64,000 nucleotides of DNA from Candidatus Omnitrophota bacterium (GTDB taxonomy: Bacteria > Hinthialibacterota > Hinthialibacteria > Hinthialibacterales > Hinthialibacteraceae). The first letter of the stretch is position 1. Each line of letters begins with the position of its first letter. Of the stretch, positions 8,079-17,300 are shown one piece after another. The translations under genes and the position numbers were made by a program. The notes beneath the pieces were generated by a model. It ran no database searches. It was given only the letters and a program-made list of their open reading frames with translations, and had not been told where the DNA came from. The stretch lies in assembly GCA_013177805.1 (NCBI GenBank), contig JABLXU010000012.1:1-64000 (forward strand), written 5' to 3'.

Positions 8079-9323
8079 ATGAAATTATGCGATGTGGTGC
8101 AATTTTATAGCCCACTCGGCGGTGGAGTGCGCCGGTATCTGGAAGACAAAATGCGTTTCCTGGCCGGCCGGGATAATTTTGAACATCTGGTAATTGTTCC
8201 CTCCCACCGCGACCATGTGGATTGTATTTACCGCACCCGGATGTATGAAATCAAATCCCTCCGGCTGGTGGGCTCATTCAGTTACCGGATGCTGCTGAAC
8301 CGCCGCCGGATTCTGTCCATTGTGAAAGAAGAAAAACCTGCCTTGATCGAGGTCGGCGATGCCTACCGCTCCGCCTGGATTGCCTTGGAGGCCGGACGGC
8401 GGCTCCGCATACCCATCGTGGCGTTTTACCATTCCGATTTTCCCCGCGCCTTGGGACGCACGATCCGCCGGTTTTGCGGCCAGCCGGTGGAAAGAATTTT
8501 ATCCCGCGTAATGAACCGCTATATCGTCAATCTCTATAACCGGATGCACGCCACTGTGGTGGCCAGCCGCCGGCTGCAAGATGTTTTAACCCGTTGCGGC
8601 ATAAAACGGGTGGTCTGGATTCCCCTGGGGACGGATGTCCAAGTCTTTAAACCCAACCCCGCGGGCAGGGAAATCCGGCGGGAATTGGATTTAAGCCAGG
8701 AGGATTTCCTCATGCTCTTCGTCGGCCGCCTGGCCCGCGAAAAACAAATCCGCAACCTGATCCATATGATGGAAGAACTCACCGCCCGTCCGGGAAAGGC
8801 CCGGCGCTATCACTTGCTCCTGGTAGGGGATGGCGAACTGCGGGATTTTGTCGAGAATACCGTTCAGCAGCGCCACGATGTGACTTGGCTCCGGTACTCC
8901 GATTCCACCGAGCGTCTCACGGCTTATTATTCCGCCGCGGATCTGTTTGTCCACGCCGGAACCTACGAAACCTTCGGCATCACCTCCCTGGAGGCCCAAG
9001 CCTGCGGCGTCCGGGTGTTGGCGGTCCGTTCCGGCGGGCTGGATGAAACGGTCATCGGAGAAAATCCCTTGATCATGGCCGAATCGGCTTCTCCGGCGGA
9101 TCTAGCCGAAGGGGTCCGTCAATGCGAATGCGTCCAAAATGCCCAAACCCCGGAAGAACGGCGCGAACGCATCGTCCGGCATTTTTCCATTACTACCACC
9201 TTTGAACGGTTGACATGCCTCTATCAACATATTCTGGAAGGCCGGCCGGTGGAACAGTTTTCTTATCCGGGAGAAGAATGGAACGCCCATGAGTACAAGT
9301 GTCCGGCCATACTCACCCGCTGA
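8079..9323 (+). CDS. Family 4-type glycosyltransferase
   Basis: A 414-residue GT-B retaining glycosyltransferase. The N-terminal glycine motif is FYSPLGGGVRRYL (residues 9-21). The C-terminal nucleotide-sugar-binding half has the signature FVGRLAREKQ, LVGDGELRD and the E-x7-E motif YETFGITSLEAQACG. It likely transfers a hexose from a nucleotide sugar to a lipid-linked or surface glycan on the cytoplasmic side of the membrane. The frame is open far upstream, but the ATG at 8079 has a GGAGAAGG site and begins the homologous region. The upstream part would overlap the antisense TPR gene. Its end overlaps the next gene by 35 bases, which indicates one transcript with the genes to 11992. Confidence 0.88.
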   Translation: MKLCDVVQFYSPLGGGVRRYLEDKMRFLAGRDNFEHLVIVPSHRDHVDCIYRTRMYEIKSLRLVGSFSYRMLLNRRRILSIVKEEKPALIEVGDAYRSAWIALEAGRRLRIPIVAFYHSDFPRALGRTIRRFCGQPVERILSRVMNRYIVNLYNRMHATVVASRRLQDVLTRCGIKRVVWIPLGTDVQVFKPNPAGREIRRELDLSQEDFLMLFVGRLAREKQIRNLIHMMEELTARPGKARRYHLLLVGDGELRDFVENTVQQRHDVTWLRYSDSTERLTAYYSAADLFVHAGTYETFGITSLEAQACGVRVLAVRSGGLDETVIGENPLIMAESASPADLAEGVRQCECVQNAQTPEERRERIVRHFSITTTFERLTCLYQHILEGRPVEQFSYPGEEWNAHEYKCPAILTR

Positions 9324-9999
9324 CCGCGACGCCATCCGTTATATCTGTTGTGAAACCGGTTTTTCCGGCAATCCTATCGATCCCCTCTTTAGCGACCGGG
9401 AAGTCTTCGCGGATTTCCTTACCCGCTATTACACCGATTGGGAACCGGAAAGTTCTTGGGTGGCGGAAGTGGACGGCCGGGTGGTGGGCTATCTGCTGGC
9501 CTGTGCCCGGTACCGCTATCATAAATGGGCGGAATTCTGTATTTTGGCGTCCTTGGTTCCCAAGGTGCTCTGGCGGTTGATCCGCGGCCGGTATGATGTT
9601 CCCACAAAAAAATATCTCCACTGGTGCCTGACCAACGGCCGGAAAGAAACTCCGGCGGCGCCCAAGCAATCCGCCCATTTCCATTTCAACATTTTACCGG
9701 AATACCGGAACAGCGGACTGGGCATGCAACTCGTGAAAACCATGGTGAATAATCTGCGGGCCCGGGGAGTGAAACAGGTGTACGGGCAAATTCAAACCTT
9801 TGAAGACCGCCGCACCGAGCGGGTATTCAACAAGTATGATTTCCATACCCTGGATCGGCGGGAAGTCACCAAGTTCCAGGATTATATCGGTCATAAAGTT
9901 TACCTGTCCACTATGGTGTTGGATTTGACTGGCAACAGCCGTTTGTTTCGGGATGCGGCTTACTCCGTCCGTACCCAGGACGATGCTTCCGCCGGTTGA
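9289..9999 (+). CDS. GNAT-family N-acetyltransferase
   Basis: A 236-residue protein with a GNAT fold. Residues 6-75 give the N-terminal strand-helix part (VRPYSPADRDAIRYICCETGF, then SWVAEVDGRVVGYLLA). The acetyl-CoA pyrophosphate loop is FNILPEYRNSGLGMQLVKTM (about 133-152), with the R/Q-x-x-G-x-G/A pattern as RNSGLG. The last part (VFNKYDFHTLDRREV) is the usual C-terminal strand region. It starts inside the end of the glycosyltransferase gene, so translational coupling is likely. In this context it probably acetylates a sugar or glycan precursor, but a protein or small-molecule target cannot be excluded. Confidence 0.85.
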   Translation: MSTSVRPYSPADRDAIRYICCETGFSGNPIDPLFSDREVFADFLTRYYTDWEPESSWVAEVDGRVVGYLLACARYRYHKWAEFCILASLVPKVLWRLIRGRYDVPTKKYLHWCLTNGRKETPAAPKQSAHFHFNILPEYRNSGLGMQLVKTMVNNLRARGVKQVYGQIQTFEDRRTERVFNKYDFHTLDRREVTKFQDYIGHKVYLSTMVLDLTGNSRLFRDAAYSVRTQDDASAG

Positions 10000-10078
10000 A
10001 GCCGCCGTTCCTCCGCGATGAAATGCCGGGGAATCATCGCCCGGCTGATTTTCGATAAACCTTCGAGTATCATGAATC

Positions 10079-10834
10079 ATGCCTCTTCTCTCCGGCGAAA
10101 AATACCTGGTGGTTTCCTTTCACGATCTGGCCCCTCCGTGTCAAGATCTATGCAATGAATTTATAGAGACCCTGCGCGGTCTGGGCATTCCACGCGTATC
10201 TCTCTTGGTCGTTCCCAAATGGCACGATGGGCCATGGATGACCCGGGATTCCCGTTTTACGGACTGGCTCCTGACGCAGGCGGAGGCCGGACATGAAATA
10301 GTCCTGCACGGTCTCACCCATCTCGGAGGGCCGGTTCGCGGCGGATTGATCGCCCATGCCGTAGCCCGGATCTATACTGCGCGGGAGGGTGAATTTTACC
10401 AAATTTCGTATGACGAGGCTAACCACCGGATTTCTCAGGGATTAGACCTGTTTCGGAGGGCCGGTTTGCCTGTGGAAGGTTTCACCGCTCCGGCCTGGTT
10501 GCTTAGCGATAATGCCCGGCAGGCTCTAAAGGATCTGAATATGCTTTATACGACAACCTGGGGAACAATCGAGGTTTTACCGGTCCGGCGGATTTACCGC
10601 GCGCCGGTTTTGGCGTTCAGTTCCCGCAGCCGGTTGAGGCGCTGGATCTCCCGGCTTTGGATTCCGGTGTGGTTCCAACTCAACCGCGACGCCTCGATTC
10701 TCCGCTTGGCGGTGCATCCCATCGACTTGAAATATTCGGCCGTCCGGGAGACGATTTATAATTTGGTCCGCCGGTTAGCGCCTGTGCGCTCCGTGGTGAC
10801 ATACGCGGAACTGGCCCGGCGAATACTGGAATGA
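10079..10834 (+). CDS. DUF2334/polysaccharide deacetylase-like protein
   Basis: A 251-residue protein of the DUF2334 group, within the NodB-like carbohydrate esterase 4 fold. Visible motifs are SFHDLAPP (residues 13-20, the first aspartate of the metal site), EIVLHGLTH (about 73-81, histidine ligands) and GFTAPAWL (about 138-145, matching the R/TxPxG-W region). It lacks a signal peptide, so it would act in the cytoplasm, probably removing an acetyl group from a lipid-linked sugar. It sits between an acetyltransferase and a flippase-like membrane protein in a same-strand run. This supports a role in glycan or glycolipid assembly. Confidence 0.82.
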   Translation: MPLLSGEKYLVVSFHDLAPPCQDLCNEFIETLRGLGIPRVSLLVVPKWHDGPWMTRDSRFTDWLLTQAEAGHEIVLHGLTHLGGPVRGGLIAHAVARIYTAREGEFYQISYDEANHRISQGLDLFRRAGLPVEGFTAPAWLLSDNARQALKDLNMLYTTTWGTIEVLPVRRIYRAPVLAFSSRSRLRRWISRLWIPVWFQLNRDASILRLAVHPIDLKYSAVRETIYNLVRRLAPVRSVVTYAELARRILE

Positions 10835-10849
10835 CAGGCCCGCTTGCCC

Positions 10850-11992
10850 ATGAAACCGCCCCAACGGTTGACGCAAAAAGCGATCCTGCGCTACGCCCTA
10901 CAGGGTGCCTTGTTCGCGGTGGCCGCCTCCACCGGCGTGGTGATTTTCTATTCCGCCCCAGAAACCCTTGAGCATCTTGACGATTTCAACTGGTGGATCA
11001 ATGGCCTGCTTTTTGGATTGATAGTTTCCGCTTGGCTGCTCAACGGTTCCCGGGTGTATTTGCTTTCGCGTTCGTTAGGATACACACTCACGTACAGGCA
11101 AAGCTTGTCGGTTTCGCTTTCTTCGGAATTCGGCATCGCGGCCACGCCGGCAGGAATGGGAGGCGCGGCCATTCGCCTCTCCTTGCTCAAGCGGGCCGGG
11201 ATTTCCTGGGCGCATGGAACCACCATGCTGGCGGTGGACGTGGTTCTGGACAGCATTTTTTTTCTGCTGCTTGTGCCCTTTGCGGCGTATTCCATTCTGA
11301 ACAATCCTAAAATCCGCCAGACCGTTAGCAAGATCCCGCCCGGGGGGACGCTTGGCCTGCTTTTGAGTCTTGCGGTAGCGGGCATCCTTCTCGGCTGGGC
11401 GGTGCGATCGCGCTGGTTCCGGCGATGGATTCATACCCAGTGCCTGCGGCCGGGATGGCGGGATTACCGTCTGCCCGCGCGATTCCGTCTCTTAAGGTGG
11501 AAGGTAGCCCATGGATGGCATCAGATGAAGGAAGGATTCCGTCATCTATTGGGATTGAAACGGGGCGCGGTGCTGCTGACCTTCGCCGTGGCGTCGTTGC
11601 AATGGACCTGCCGGTACAGCGTTTTACCCATTCTTTTCTACGCGCTTTCGTTTCCCACCGATCCGGTGCTGCTGTTCTTACTCCAGGGATTTCTCTTCAC
11701 CGCCTCCCTTTTTTTCGTTCTTCCCGGCGGCGGCGGGGGCGTGGAAGTGGCCACCGCCATTATCCTGCGGCAGATCATCAAACCCTCCGTGGTAGGCGTG
11801 GTAGTCCTTCTCTGGCGTTTTTTCACCTATCACTTGTATCTCATCGGCGGGGGCTGCATGTTTTTTTGGACTTGCGCCCGGCTGCCGCACGTGTTTCCCG
11901 CATCCCCTACGGCGAAGGAAGAAGTGGAAATCGCTTTTGATGACGCACCCAACCCTGATTCTCCCCCGGTGTGCGGCGGACCGGGGATCTAA
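10850..11992 (+). CDS. UPF0104/LPG-synthase-type integral membrane protein (flippase-like)
   Basis: About 380 residues with roughly eight hydrophobic segments, among them 22-40, 56-75, 130-155, 170-190, 245-265 and 280-300. It carries the family signatures TPAGMGGAAIRLSLLKRAG near residue 95-115 and LPGGGGGVEVA near 295. Relatives include the membrane domain of lysylphosphatidylglycerol synthase and dolichol/undecaprenyl glycan flippase-like proteins. The ATG at 10850 is preferred; a TTG two codons upstream is also in frame. It lies 15 nt after the DUF2334 gene. With the glycosyltransferase, GNAT and deacetylase-like genes it probably makes or moves a lipid-linked glycan. Confidence 0.83.
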   Translation: MKPPQRLTQKAILRYALQGALFAVAASTGVVIFYSAPETLEHLDDFNWWINGLLFGLIVSAWLLNGSRVYLLSRSLGYTLTYRQSLSVSLSSEFGIAATPAGMGGAAIRLSLLKRAGISWAHGTTMLAVDVVLDSIFFLLLVPFAAYSILNNPKIRQTVSKIPPGGTLGLLLSLAVAGILLGWAVRSRWFRRWIHTQCLRPGWRDYRLPARFRLLRWKVAHGWHQMKEGFRHLLGLKRGAVLLTFAVASLQWTCRYSVLPILFYALSFPTDPVLLFLLQGFLFTASLFFVLPGGGGGVEVATAIILRQIIKPSVVGVVVLLWRFFTYHLYLIGGGCMFFWTCARLPHVFPASPTAKEEVEIAFDDAPNPDSPPVCGGPGI

Positions 11993-12077
11993 AACGGTAC
12001 AATAATAATATAATGATAACAGCTCGATCCCGATTCAGTCCCATGCCGTATTCATCCCGGCGGGACGAAGAATACTC

Positions 12078-14000
12078 ATGGCTGACTCTTCTAAAACCCC
12101 ACGTTTTTTTTCTCTCCGGGCCTTCTTCTTCCGGATGTTGCCGGTTATGGCAGTGATTCTGATCGATGTCTTTTTCCTGGCTTTGCTGGACACCTTGTTC
12201 TACAACAAAAAACGCACCTTGATCCTGGACACGGCCGACCGCTGGGAAGAGATGTTCACCCACATCGATCCCATCAAGAAAAAAATGCAGGAAATCAAGG
12301 ACCGCTATCCCGATCCCGCCCGGTTCAAAGAAGAGGCCGTCCGCTATCTGGCGGAAAATGCCCCGTCGATTCTCGCCGGCGGCCATCCCTGGTTCCGTGT
12401 CCGGCTGACCGATGAAGAAAAACAAGTCCTCTATGAGTACGAAGACCTGAATAAGCTCGAGCAGTTCAACACGTGGAAAAATTGTTTCCTCTCGCAGTCC
12501 TTCCATGCCATGGTGGCGAGCACCATTGAAACCGTACCCCGCCGGCCGATCCGGCTGGCCGTCTATTACGCCACTCCTCCGGGTTGGCCGGAAATTGAAC
12601 GCATGGTGGTGCGTTATTGGATTTATGCCCTGCTTTTCATCGCGGGCAGCGGGGTGTTTTATGGTTGGTTATCCCGTAGTGTGCTCCGTCCCTTGCAGCG
12701 GGTGGGGAGCGCGATCGAACGCATGATCCAATCCAACCGAGTCGCCCTCATCCGGGCGCCCCGTCACGAAATCGAAAAAGCCTTCAACCGCTTGGCGCAA
12801 AATCAGCGGGAGATCCTCTTCGGCCTGGAAATCGACGGCATTGTCGATACGCTTCATTCCCAAGCGGATGACCAAGTCGTGGTGGATCAATTCATGAATG
12901 CTGTGATTCCGGCTGTCCAAAAAATCTATCCATTTACCCACGTGCGTGTTTTCCGTTGGCTGGCGGACGAACGGCGCCTTGTTCCCTTTGAAAACAGTAC
13001 TCAATCAGAATTAAATTCCCCCGGTGCCTGGCCTGAAGAGAATGCGCCGATTCAAATCACTCCCGGGGGAGCTTGCGCCATCCTCCTGCAATCCGGCGAA
13101 CAGACACTCGGGGGAATTCTATGTGAAATCAGCAGAGATAACCGTTTTTCTTCGGATGAACTTTGGCAAATGAGTCAGGAAATCAAAAAGCAGGCGGAGA
13201 ATGGCCTGGCCCGCGCCTTTACCCGGAGCCGCGCCCTCACCCAGGAACGGAACCGGTTTGGCATCAACCTGGCCACCAATATGGGCCACGATCTGACTAA
13301 TATCATCGCTTCTGGGAAATGGGACCTTGATACCATCCGCCGCGCCCATGACCTGGGAATCGTTTCCATGGACCATTCCAAGGGAGCCATCTATCTCCAA
13401 GCGGTGGAAGGTCTGGAAAACAACCTCCACTTTCTCCAGGATATGGTGGATATCTACCGCTCTTTCGGATACACCCGCCGCCCCCGCTATGAGCGGGTTG
13501 ATCTTACGGCCCTGATTCGCGATGTCGCCCAGTTGTTTCAACTTTCCAGCTCCCAGCGGATCACGACGCAAGTCCTGGATCACGATCCGGTAGAAGTCGA
13601 GGCCGAGCCACGGCTGCTGCGCATGGCTCTGTTCAATCTTTTGGCCAATGCTTCTCAGGCGATCCGGAACGGGATGGATCACGGCAAACAAGGAATCATT
13701 CAAATCCAAACCCGCCTGGAAGGGGAGGGGACAGTCACGGTATCCGTTCATGACAACGGCCCGGGGATTCGGGATAAACAGGGACGATTACTTTCCGAGT
13801 CCGAAATCGGCCAAATCTTTCAGTCCGGTTATTCCACCAAAGATCAGAGCAGCGGCGGAGGATTGGGATTGTCCTGGGTCAAATCCATCATCGAGGATTT
13901 CCACGCCGGGAGCATCCAGGTCTATAACCGACCACAAGGCGGGGCCTGCTTTACCTTGTCCTTCCCGGTCAAGACGTGCCACTGGCCCACCGATTCTTAA
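12078..14000 (+). CDS. Membrane sensor histidine kinase
   Basis: A 640-residue kinase. Two membrane segments (about 18-41 and 179-199) bracket a periplasmic sensor of about 135 residues. A HAMP-like linker (200-240), a region resembling a GAF domain (about 255-380) and a catalytic core follow. The phospho-acceptor is in NMGHDLTNII (H404), an H-box with HDLT in place of the common HExRN. The ATPase boxes are clear: N-box FNLLANASQAI (519-529), G1 VHDNGPGI (557-564) and GGGLGLSWVKSII. There is no response regulator beside it, so its partner is elsewhere. It follows the glycan operon by 85 bases on the same strand and may control it. Confidence 0.9.
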   Translation: MADSSKTPRFFSLRAFFFRMLPVMAVILIDVFFLALLDTLFYNKKRTLILDTADRWEEMFTHIDPIKKKMQEIKDRYPDPARFKEEAVRYLAENAPSILAGGHPWFRVRLTDEEKQVLYEYEDLNKLEQFNTWKNCFLSQSFHAMVASTIETVPRRPIRLAVYYATPPGWPEIERMVVRYWIYALLFIAGSGVFYGWLSRSVLRPLQRVGSAIERMIQSNRVALIRAPRHEIEKAFNRLAQNQREILFGLEIDGIVDTLHSQADDQVVVDQFMNAVIPAVQKIYPFTHVRVFRWLADERRLVPFENSTQSELNSPGAWPEENAPIQITPGGACAILLQSGEQTLGGILCEISRDNRFSSDELWQMSQEIKKQAENGLARAFTRSRALTQERNRFGINLATNMGHDLTNIIASGKWDLDTIRRAHDLGIVSMDHSKGAIYLQAVEGLENNLHFLQDMVDIYRSFGYTRRPRYERVDLTALIRDVAQLFQLSSSQRITTQVLDHDPVEVEAEPRLLRMALFNLLANASQAIRNGMDHGKQGIIQIQTRLEGEGTVTVSVHDNGPGIRDKQGRLLSESEIGQIFQSGYSTKDQSSGGGLGLSWVKSIIEDFHAGSIQVYNRPQGGACFTLSFPVKTCHWPTDS

Positions 14001-14099
14001 TCCTGGGATTCTCCCTTTGTCCTTATCCTCCTTATCAGTCTTCCTCCCGCCTTGAATAATCACCCGGAAGAGATAGGGTTCTAAAGAAGAACGTATCTA

Positions 14100-14117
14100 A
14101 ATTCAATCTATTGAATT
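14100..14117. promoter_or_regulatory. Perfect palindrome upstream of the first prepilin
   Basis: AATTCAAT (14100-14107), CT, ATTGAATT (14110-14117): 8-bp arms around a 2-bp centre, 53 nt before the proposed TTG start. No T-run follows, so an operator is more likely than a terminator. Confidence 0.4.
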
Positions 14118-14170
14118 ATTTACGTTATTTTTTTGCAAGACCATACCTATTTACAGGGAGGAGTATCACA

Positions 14171-14845
14171 TTGCAGAAAAATCCCGGCTTCACCTTGATT
14201 GAATTGCTCATCGTCGTCGCTATTATCGGGATTCTCGCCGCGATCGCCGTACCCAATTTTCTCAATGCCCAGATCCGCGCCAAGGTCGCCCGCTCGTACG
14301 CGGACATGCGCAATACCCTAACCGCCATTGAGCAGTTGCGCCTGGATAAAGGGGTGTTGTTGGTCGATTTCTGGGATGATGACACGGATTGGGGCCGCAA
14401 GCGGATCCAGAACGTCTTCAACGGCGTAGGCAATGAACCCGAAGCCACACGCCGCCAAATTCATGTTCTGGCTCCTCTGACCAGCCCCGTCTCCTACATG
14501 ACCTCTCTCCCCCGCGATCCTTTTGCCCCGACGAACGCCCAAAACGTGTCGGGAGGGGAGTCGGAACGGTTTGGGCTGGCCGGCAATGAAATCTATTATT
14601 ATGCCGACAACGATCCCGCTAATCCTGGCGGGGATTATGGGGCCACCATGTACGATCCTCCTCTCGGAGAAGGAGACTATATCCTCTATGCTTTCGGTCC
14701 TGCCGCCCAGACTATGTATGGCGGCTCCACCGGCGTCCGCTACGGTATCCCCTATGACACCTCGAACGGCACGGTAAGTATCGGGGACATCATGATGCGT
14801 TCGGGGGGAGGAATCGTCAGACAAAACCGGTTGGGTGGACGTTAA
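14171..14845 (+). CDS. Type IV prepilin-like protein, paralog 1 of 3
   Basis: A 224-residue class III signal (type IV pilin/type II pseudopilin) protein. A TTG start at 14171 is chosen because AGGGAGGAG (14155-14163) lies 7 nt before it. This gives the short leader MQKNPG, then [20 protein letters not shown] with the essential E5. Prepilin peptidase would cut at G/F. The body after the helix has the conserved segments [34 protein letters not shown] and a C-terminal [10 protein letters not shown]. It is the first of three tandem close paralogs and ends at its own terminator. It may be a filament subunit or pseudopilin; which one cannot be told here. Confidence 0.88.
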   Translation: MQKNPGFTLIELLIVVAIIGILAAIAVPNFLNAQIRAKVARSYADMRNTLTAIEQLRLDKGVLLVDFWDDDTDWGRKRIQNVFNGVGNEPEATRRQIHVLAPLTSPVSYMTSLPRDPFAPTNAQNVSGGESERFGLAGNEIYYYADNDPANPGGDYGATMYDPPLGEGDYILYAFGPAAQTMYGGSTGVRYGIPYDTSNGTVSIGDIMMRSGGGIVRQNRLGGR

Positions 14846-15172
14846 TCCATACGGATTGTGTAGAACTCAATCTCATTCAAATCAACGGGAGCGTGAATCA
14901 CACGCTCTCGCTTTTTCTATTGTCGCCTCTTTTTATTGTAATCCATGTATCTCCAATAGTAAAAATTTTATTATTTAAAAAATACATAGGTTTTCAAAAA
15001 AATTTCCTCCTCCTTTTCCTCCACCGGAAATGGATTCATCTCCTTTATGCAACTTATTACAAATCGATTTATTGGAATACATCCGGGAAACTACACTTAG
15101 GAGAAGAGGATAAGGGACGATACACCGGCAAGGGATGATGGCTTGCATCAGGAGCCGAAGAAAGGAAAAAAC
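14846..15172. other. Intergenic region between prepilins 1 and 2
   Basis: 327 bases holding the terminator at 14889-14916 and then an AT-rich stretch in which the promoter of prepilin 2 must lie if it is transcribed separately. A 10-bp palindrome AAATCGATTT occurs near 15060. No gene seen. Confidence 0.5.
14889..14916 (+). terminator. Intrinsic terminator of prepilin 1
   Basis: GAGCGTG (14889-14895), loop AATCA, CACGCTC (14901-14907), then TCGCTTTTT. Confidence 0.75.
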
Positions 15173-15844
15173 ATGAAACAGCATGCCTTCACTTTGATCG
15201 AATTGCTTATCGTGGTAGCTATTATCGGCATCCTGTCGTCCATCGCGGTCCCGAATTTTTTGAACGCCCAGGTTCGCGCCAAGGTCGCCCGGAGTTATGC
15301 TGATATGCGCACTACCTCAACCGCCATCGAGCAACTCCGCCTCGACCGGGGAGTGTTGCTGGTGGATTTCTGGGATGATGATACGGATTGGGGCCGCAAG
15401 CGGATCCGTGATGTCTTCCGAGGCGTGGGTGACGAACCGGAAGCCACCCGCCGTCAAATCCATGTGCTGGCGCCCCTGACCAGTCCGATCGCCTATTTGT
15501 CTTCGATTCCAAAAGATCCCTTCGCTCCCAAATTCATGCAGGCAGTATCCGGGGGCGAATCGGAACGGTTCGGCCTGCGGGGCAACGACGTGTACTATTA
15601 CGCGGACAATGATCCTGCCCAGAATGGCCCGGATTATGGGGCTACCCAGTATGAACCGCCCCTGCGGGAGGGAGATTATATCCTCTACGCTTTCGGTCCG
15701 GCGGCGGAGGCCATGTATGGCGGCGCCACCGGTGTGCGGTACGGGATTCCCTATGACGCCTCTAACGGGATTGTCAGCATCGGCGATATCATGATGCGCT
15801 CGGGAGGCGGTCCGGTACGTTCTAATCTACGGGGCGGCCGGTGA
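15173..15844 (+). CDS. Type IV prepilin-like protein, paralog 2 of 3
   Basis: A 223-residue prepilin-like protein. The ATG at 15173 follows GAAAGGA by 6 nt and gives the leader MKQHA before [20 protein letters not shown]. The residue before the cleavage site is Ala, not the Gly of the other copies. Prepilin peptidases usually need Gly there, so processing may be slower or altered. The body is very similar to its two neighbours ([47 protein letters not shown]). The last residues differ (PVRSNLRGGR). It is flanked by terminators on both sides, so it is probably a separate transcript. Confidence 0.88.
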   Translation: MKQHAFTLIELLIVVAIIGILSSIAVPNFLNAQVRAKVARSYADMRTTSTAIEQLRLDRGVLLVDFWDDDTDWGRKRIRDVFRGVGDEPEATRRQIHVLAPLTSPIAYLSSIPKDPFAPKFMQAVSGGESERFGLRGNDVYYYADNDPAQNGPDYGATQYEPPLREGDYILYAFGPAAEAMYGGATGVRYGIPYDASNGIVSIGDIMMRSGGGPVRSNLRGGR

Positions 15845-15859
15845 AAATAGAAGATTTTT

Positions 15860-15892
15860 GGCTTTCCTGGAGTGGGAAAGCCTATTTTTTTT
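15860..15892 (+). terminator. Intrinsic terminator of prepilin 2
   Basis: GGCTTTCC (15860-15867) pairs with GGAAAGCC (15875-15882), followed by TATTTTTTTT. Confidence 0.8.
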
Positions 15893-16064
15893 CAATCGAA
15901 AGATGATATGATATATGATTTGAGAAGGATTTTTGAGGAGAAGAAGGAACGGGAGATAGAATTACATTTTTTTACAGGATAAACAGGTTGGATGGATGGA
16001 ATTCTGATCCGGTCTTGCGGTAAAATTACTCAAACAAACCCATGAGTGGGGAGGAGGATGGTTC

Positions 16065-16742
16065 ATGAGGAGGAAATCTGGCTTTACCTTAATTGAGTTA
16101 TTGATTGTGGTGGCGATCATTGGCATCCTGGCCGCGATTGCTGTTCCCAACTTTTTGAACGCCCAAATCCGGGCCAAGGTATCACGTTCGTATTCGGATA
16201 TGCGCTCCACGATTACAGCCATCGAGCAACTCCGCCTGGACAAGGGAGTGTTGCTGGTGGATTTTTGGGACGATGACACGACGTGGGGAAGAGACCGGAT
16301 CGCGAAAATTTTCAATGGAGTGGGCAATGAACCGGAAGCCACCCGGCGACAAATTCATGTCCTGGCCCCATTGACGAGCCCCGTCTCCTATATGTCCTCG
16401 GTTCCTGTCGATCCTTTCGTGCCCAAGAACTTGCAAGCGGTATCCGGCGGCCATTCAGAGCGGTTTGGGCTGCAAGGGAACCAGGCGTATTACTACGCGG
16501 ACAACGATCCGGTCAATCCGGGAGGGGATTATGGCGCCACCCAATACTCTCCCCCATTGAAAGAAGGCGATTATATTCTTTACGCCTTCGGACCCGCGGC
16601 CGATTACATGTACGGCGGTTCCAACGGGATTCGATATGGCATCCCGTATGACGTGTCCAACGGAACGGTGAGCATCGGTGATATTATGATGCGCTCCGGC
16701 GGCGGCATCGTCAGAGATAACCGTTTGGGCGGGCGGAGTTGA
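16065..16742 (+). CDS. Type IV prepilin-like protein, paralog 3 of 3
   Basis: A 225-residue prepilin-like protein starting at an ATG preceded by GGGGAGGAGG. The leader is MRRKSG before [20 protein letters not shown], a canonical G/F cleavage site with two basic residues. The body matches the two upstream paralogs ([47 protein letters not shown]). Differences cluster in short loops (for example [20 protein letters not shown]). Duplication followed by divergence in surface loops is the simplest reading. No pilus assembly ATPase, platform protein or peptidase is in the window, so these must act with machinery encoded elsewhere. Confidence 0.88.
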   Translation: MRRKSGFTLIELLIVVAIIGILAAIAVPNFLNAQIRAKVSRSYSDMRSTITAIEQLRLDKGVLLVDFWDDDTTWGRDRIAKIFNGVGNEPEATRRQIHVLAPLTSPVSYMSSVPVDPFVPKNLQAVSGGHSERFGLQGNQAYYYADNDPVNPGGDYGATQYSPPLKEGDYILYAFGPAADYMYGGSNGIRYGIPYDVSNGTVSIGDIMMRSGGGIVRDNRLGGRS

Positions 16743-16820
16743 GTCCGCAAGAGAGCATGAATCTCCTCTCGAAATTACAGCATACGCCGTAACCCATCCG
16801 ATCGACGGCCAGGATTTTCC

Positions 16821-16847
16821 AAAGAGCGCTAAGGGCGCTCTTTTTTT
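16821..16847 (+). terminator. Intrinsic terminator of prepilin 3
   Basis: AAAGAGCGC (16821-16829) pairs with GCGCTCTTT (16835-16843) with a 5-nt loop, and the T-run continues to 16847. Confidence 0.85.
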
Positions 16848-17157
16848 ATGAGATAATTTTTTTGAGACAGAATCTTCTTTTTTTGATAATCTACGTTACG
16901 GTTCAATTTCTGCTTGAAATTGGAGATGCAGGTGGAATGATATTTTTTTGAATAGACCGGCTCTCTCTTTCGTCCGAGACACCTAAGATGACTTACGGAG
17001 AGGGGGTGGTTCAGGAAGGAATTGGGATGGAACGCTGTTCGATAAACCTCCTAGCCGGATTGGCTTTACGGTGCTATACTTCGTGCAGTTTCTAGATATT
17101 AGCTCAAATCGATCAATTAGGTGAATGCCAAGTCCGGGTGTAGAGTATAAAATATTG

Positions 17158-17185
17158 TTGCAATTAATTATTTTTGTGATATACT
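17158..17185 (+). promoter_or_regulatory. Possible sigma70-type promoter
   Basis: TTGCAA (17158-17163), a 16-nt AT-rich spacer and TATACT (17180-17185), 115 nt before the ATG at 17301. Confidence 0.4.
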
Positions 17186-17300
17186 TTTTACATTTACGAT
17201 TATTTGTTCTGGCTTGATGCTCGTGAATTGGATTGAAGTCTTCTGGTGGGGTTTGCGGGAGCGTGGCGGTCACACCCTAAGAAGCAGGGAGGTTAACGCT

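Larger units (their letters stand above)
16743..17300. other. Intergenic region after the prepilin cluster
   Basis: 558 bases with a terminator (16821-16847) and a likely promoter (17158-17185). The minus-strand frame at 16983-17273 has no signal, ribosome binding site or recognisable motif, and I do not call it. Confidence 0.5.

Noticed and set aside
14171..16742. Prepilin triplet considered as a recent assembly duplication artefact
   Set aside because: Copies differ throughout the body and in intergenic sequence and terminators, so they are real diverged paralogs.
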